Assembly (NCBI RefSeq): GCF_001649575.2
Contig: NC_051438.1
Span: 8,941,702-9,005,701, forward strand
Direction of reading: 5' to 3'
Source of the DNA: Kryptolebias marmoratus
Lineage: Eukaryota > Chordata > Actinopteri > Cyprinodontiformes > Rivulidae
Length of the DNA: 64,000 nucleotides
Shown: positions 61,016 to 64,000 of the stretch, in pieces
Numbering within the stretch: the first letter of the stretch is position 1
Layout: every line of letters begins with the position of its first letter
Position numbers and translations under genes: made by a program
The notes under the pieces: model-generated
The model's input: the letters and a program-made list of their open reading frames with translations, nothing else
What the model was told of the DNA's origin: nothing
Database searches by the model: none

Positions 61016-63672
61016 CGTGCATTTACCAAAGATGATGACCATCTATTATTGTTTTTTTATCTACCGATTAGCAGCAAATTTCAAATAAAGCCGAGTTAAA
61101 ATGAGTGAAAATGAAGAATTAGCATGACTATCTCAATGTTTTTTTTTTTGTTTTTTTTTACACAGGCACCTGGTAAAGACAGACTAAGTTGTTTTCTAAT
61201 TATGCTTTTCCAGTTGGGGTGCTTTCTTTGACACAACACTTACTGTAGTAGTTTATTTTGAAAGGACTTGGAAAAAGTGTTTTTACCTAAAATGCCCATT
61301 CCTATTGTTGGCCTTGCCCTTATTACAAAGGTTACCTCATATAATATATTTCATTGTCATTTACTTTGGAAAAAAAAAACTGGCAAAAGGTCATTATTTT
61401 ATGCAAACAGATTGTTTTTTTTCTTTTTGGCATCTTATGCAACATTTAACAAAATGAGATGCAAAACCTGGAGTGCACATTCAGGACTTTTTTTCCCGTG
61501 CTGGACTGATTTATTCTGCACATCTCTATATAATGAATGGCAGAAAGAAATCAAAAAACGCTGCTGCTTCTTTACCAACCTTTTACAATATTCAGTGAGC
61601 CATTTTTTGTAACAAAAGAAATTATCTCAGTATGACGAACCACGTCATGACAGATTACAAAACATTTTCAGATTTCAGAGCAACATTTGTGAAGTAGGGG
61701 TGTGGGCAGAGGTTCTGATTTCCCAGCTTGACAACAATAAAACAGTTATGTGTTCACACACACAAAAAAAAAACATTTGCCTTTTCACGTGAAGTAGTCT
61801 TTATAAAGAAAGTGTGTTGTTACACAATTCACAACGCACACATTCTTCAGACTGAGCGCACACAAAGACACTTTTATTTGTCTTTTTGAACAACTTCCTA
61901 GATGGAAAAGAATTTCCTGGAGTCCATCCTTTATATAATAATATTATTTTTCTAATGTATTTATTTTTTTCATTGTATCTTATTGTGTGTGCTCTGAAAC
62001 ACTGCAGCTGTGGATGTGGTTAAGCCTGATCCATCTGGTCTTAATATAAACGTCAGATTTATTTGTCGTCCATCATGTCTGAGACTTTGGAGCATGAAAT
62101 GTGATCCTCGGACCAATCTGACATAAATACAACCAAAACCTAGAGTTCTGATAACAGCAAACAGCCTTAGAAGACTTTGTTAATACTTCTCTAAGAAAAG
62201 AAGAAGAATTTAAAGATGCATTTATCCCAGCTTTCAGGACAGGAGGATGACTTCAGGGATGTTTAAAAAACATAGTCAACAAATCATCTTTGACTGTACA
62301 TCTGGTTCTTCCACCTTTAACCTTGTTGGTACACCTTTCTGAGGTGGTTTCTGTATTTTTTTTACACCTGCAGGGTCCTTGGCTATGAAAAGTTGTTAAA
62401 GCATTTAATCGTTAATAAGTGTCTCAGTTACACTTTTGGTAATACAGCACTTCGTCTTTATCTGGGAAAAGGAATTAGAAGTCCATTTTTGCTTTTTTTG
62501 ATACATGCACACAGTTTTAACCCTGAAATCAAACCCCATTATAATTACTGTACTCATTTCATTTTTGGGATTTTGGGTAAATGCTGACAATCTAAACCAA
62601 ACACAGACAGGAATTAAAAAAAAAAAACTATTATTACTTTATTTTGTTGGTAAATGCTTCCATTGCGTTGGGCAAAAAAGTCAGATTTGGACCTCTTTTT
62701 CCTGCAGCGTGACTGTAGCTCAGTTACAGATTAGTTTAATCAGACTGCTTAAACAATCAAATTGAGAATCATTTTATTCATTTAAAAATATGATGTGTAA
62801 CAATATTGACAAATAAAAGCTTATAAAAATTAAAACTATTGGACTAAGCATAGAGCCTTGTCGTGAATAGTTTTGGAATGAGAAGAAAAATTGTTTACAT
62901 CAACTGGATCTTGATAAATATGATAAATAAAGGCCCTGTCTACACTACACCAGATATTTATTGTAAACGGATAGATTTTTCTACATTCATATTTTTTCTT
63001 AATCCACATTATTCTAACAATAGTACTCTAAAACTCATGCTGCCCCACTAGGTGGCGTGTGCGATCACGTTAACAACAAAAACAGAAAGAACCAAAACTT
63101 GTCTACTTGTTTACAATCTTCTCTCAGTTATGAAATATTTTAGCACCTGATCAAAGTTTATTGAAGACAGGATCAATATAAAATGAGACAGACAGAAAAA
63201 AATGATAAAACTGTTTCTGTTGTTGTTTTGGTTATTAGGGCACAAAGTGATGGTGGATCTGAACAAAAACAGGCTGCTGCATCGTCCTTCCTGAGAAGCT
63301 CCATATCTCCAGTCCACGTGGACCTAAAATCTCTACTTTGGAAAACATTTTTTAAAAATATTGTATTTTCTTCACTTAAAGATTCTGTTTGTGTGTGGAC
63401 AGGAGGTGATTACACATCAGAAAATTCTCCATCTTAAATAAATGTTGAGACAACAGGTGTTCATATGGAAGAAATAGCCCTAAGTTTGTACCAGCAGGAG
63501 AAGAGATGGCAAGAATAAGAAAATATTCAAAATGAGCAATTTCACACTCATGAAAGAGTTAAATCAACACCACTGTCAGTGTAAATAAAAACTCAGATTT
63601 ATTCACTCTTTGTATGCACAGGAGAATAACTCTGCATAATTTTGTTACCAACAGTTTCCACTGTTTTCATAT

Positions 63673-63675
<3 letters not shown>

Positions 63676-63749
<74 letters not shown>
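63676..63749. repeat. (AT)n microsatellite, 74 bp
   Basis: Uninterrupted AT dinucleotides, self-complementary and therefore likely to be variable and hard to assemble. Confidence 0.95.
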
Positions 63750-63753
<4 letters not shown>

Positions 63754-64000
63754 TTATTTTCTGATAAACGACTGCAGGAAACACCAGCTGTTTTTAGAAG
63801 TATGCTGTTTTTTTAGGACTGTCTTGTTGTTTCTGCCTCCATCCTCCATCCTGAGTGTCATATTTAATTAAGCCCCTCTCCTGTGAGCTCCAGCTTGAAG
63901 AAACTGGGTCAACCAAACTAAAGTAGCTCTGTTTTGTGGTCATGAAAGGTCCATGGAATAAACCACTCTTGCATTTTTTGTTGCGTTTTCTCAAACAACA

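Larger units (their letters stand above)
52500..64000. other. Repeat-rich region upstream of ednrb
   Basis: No coding gene is recognisable in 11.5 kb. It contains TIR and SINE-like repeats listed separately, AT and TG microsatellites, and long AT-rich stretches. It may carry distal ednrb regulatory elements, but no conserved element can be identified from one sequence. The segments at 52.8-53.9, 56.1-57.4 and 61.0-62.9 kb show nothing specific. Confidence 0.5.

Overview
The window is vertebrate nuclear DNA, almost certainly from a teleost fish. It is AT-rich, its genes are split by GT-AG introns (some only about 70-100 bp), and its introns and intergenic DNA carry fish-type dispersed repeats: Tc1/mariner and hAT-like remnants, a Penelope-like GIY-YIG fragment, tRNA-derived SINEs and TIR elements. 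The species cannot be named from sequence alone. No operons, CRISPR arrays or bacterial features are present. I found no convincing undescribed system. The more interesting signals are regulatory and structural details of known genes and the repeat elements nested in them.

Four protein-coding genes were rebuilt by hand from conserved protein segments and splice sites. (1) About 4380-10316, minus strand: 5' coding exons of a microtubule-associated tumour suppressor gene (mtus1-like; mtus2 not excluded). They comprise a large first coding exon, four further exons all joined in compatible phase, and a possible alternative first exon at 5282-5489. The coiled-coil exons must lie beyond the left edge. 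(2) 16476-21685, minus: complete vamp7, 7 coding exons, 220 aa. (3) 22760-33154, plus: complete polr1d, 5 coding exons, 114 aa. (4) 40039-48339, minus: complete endothelin receptor B (ednrb), 7 coding exons, 412 aa, with an upstream noncoding exon and TATA box near 52.3-52.5 kb.

Layout: 1-4.4 kb mtus1 intronic DNA; 4.4-10.3 kb mtus1 exons; 10.3-16.4 kb mtus1 upstream and intergenic DNA with a 101-N assembly gap flanked by homopolymers; 16.5-22.2 kb vamp7; 22.06-22.76 kb a head-to-head promoter interval shared by vamp7 and polr1d; 22.8-33.4 kb polr1d; 33.4-40.0 kb a convergent polr1d/ednrb intergenic stretch; 40.0-52.5 kb ednrb; 52.5-64 kb repeat-rich DNA upstream of ednrb without a recognisable gene.

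The genes do not form a pathway: they cover microtubule regulation, SNARE-mediated fusion, Pol I/III assembly and a peptide-hormone GPCR. POLR1D and EDNRB both lie on human chromosome 13q, so part of the neighbourhood may be old synteny; this rests on recalled knowledge.
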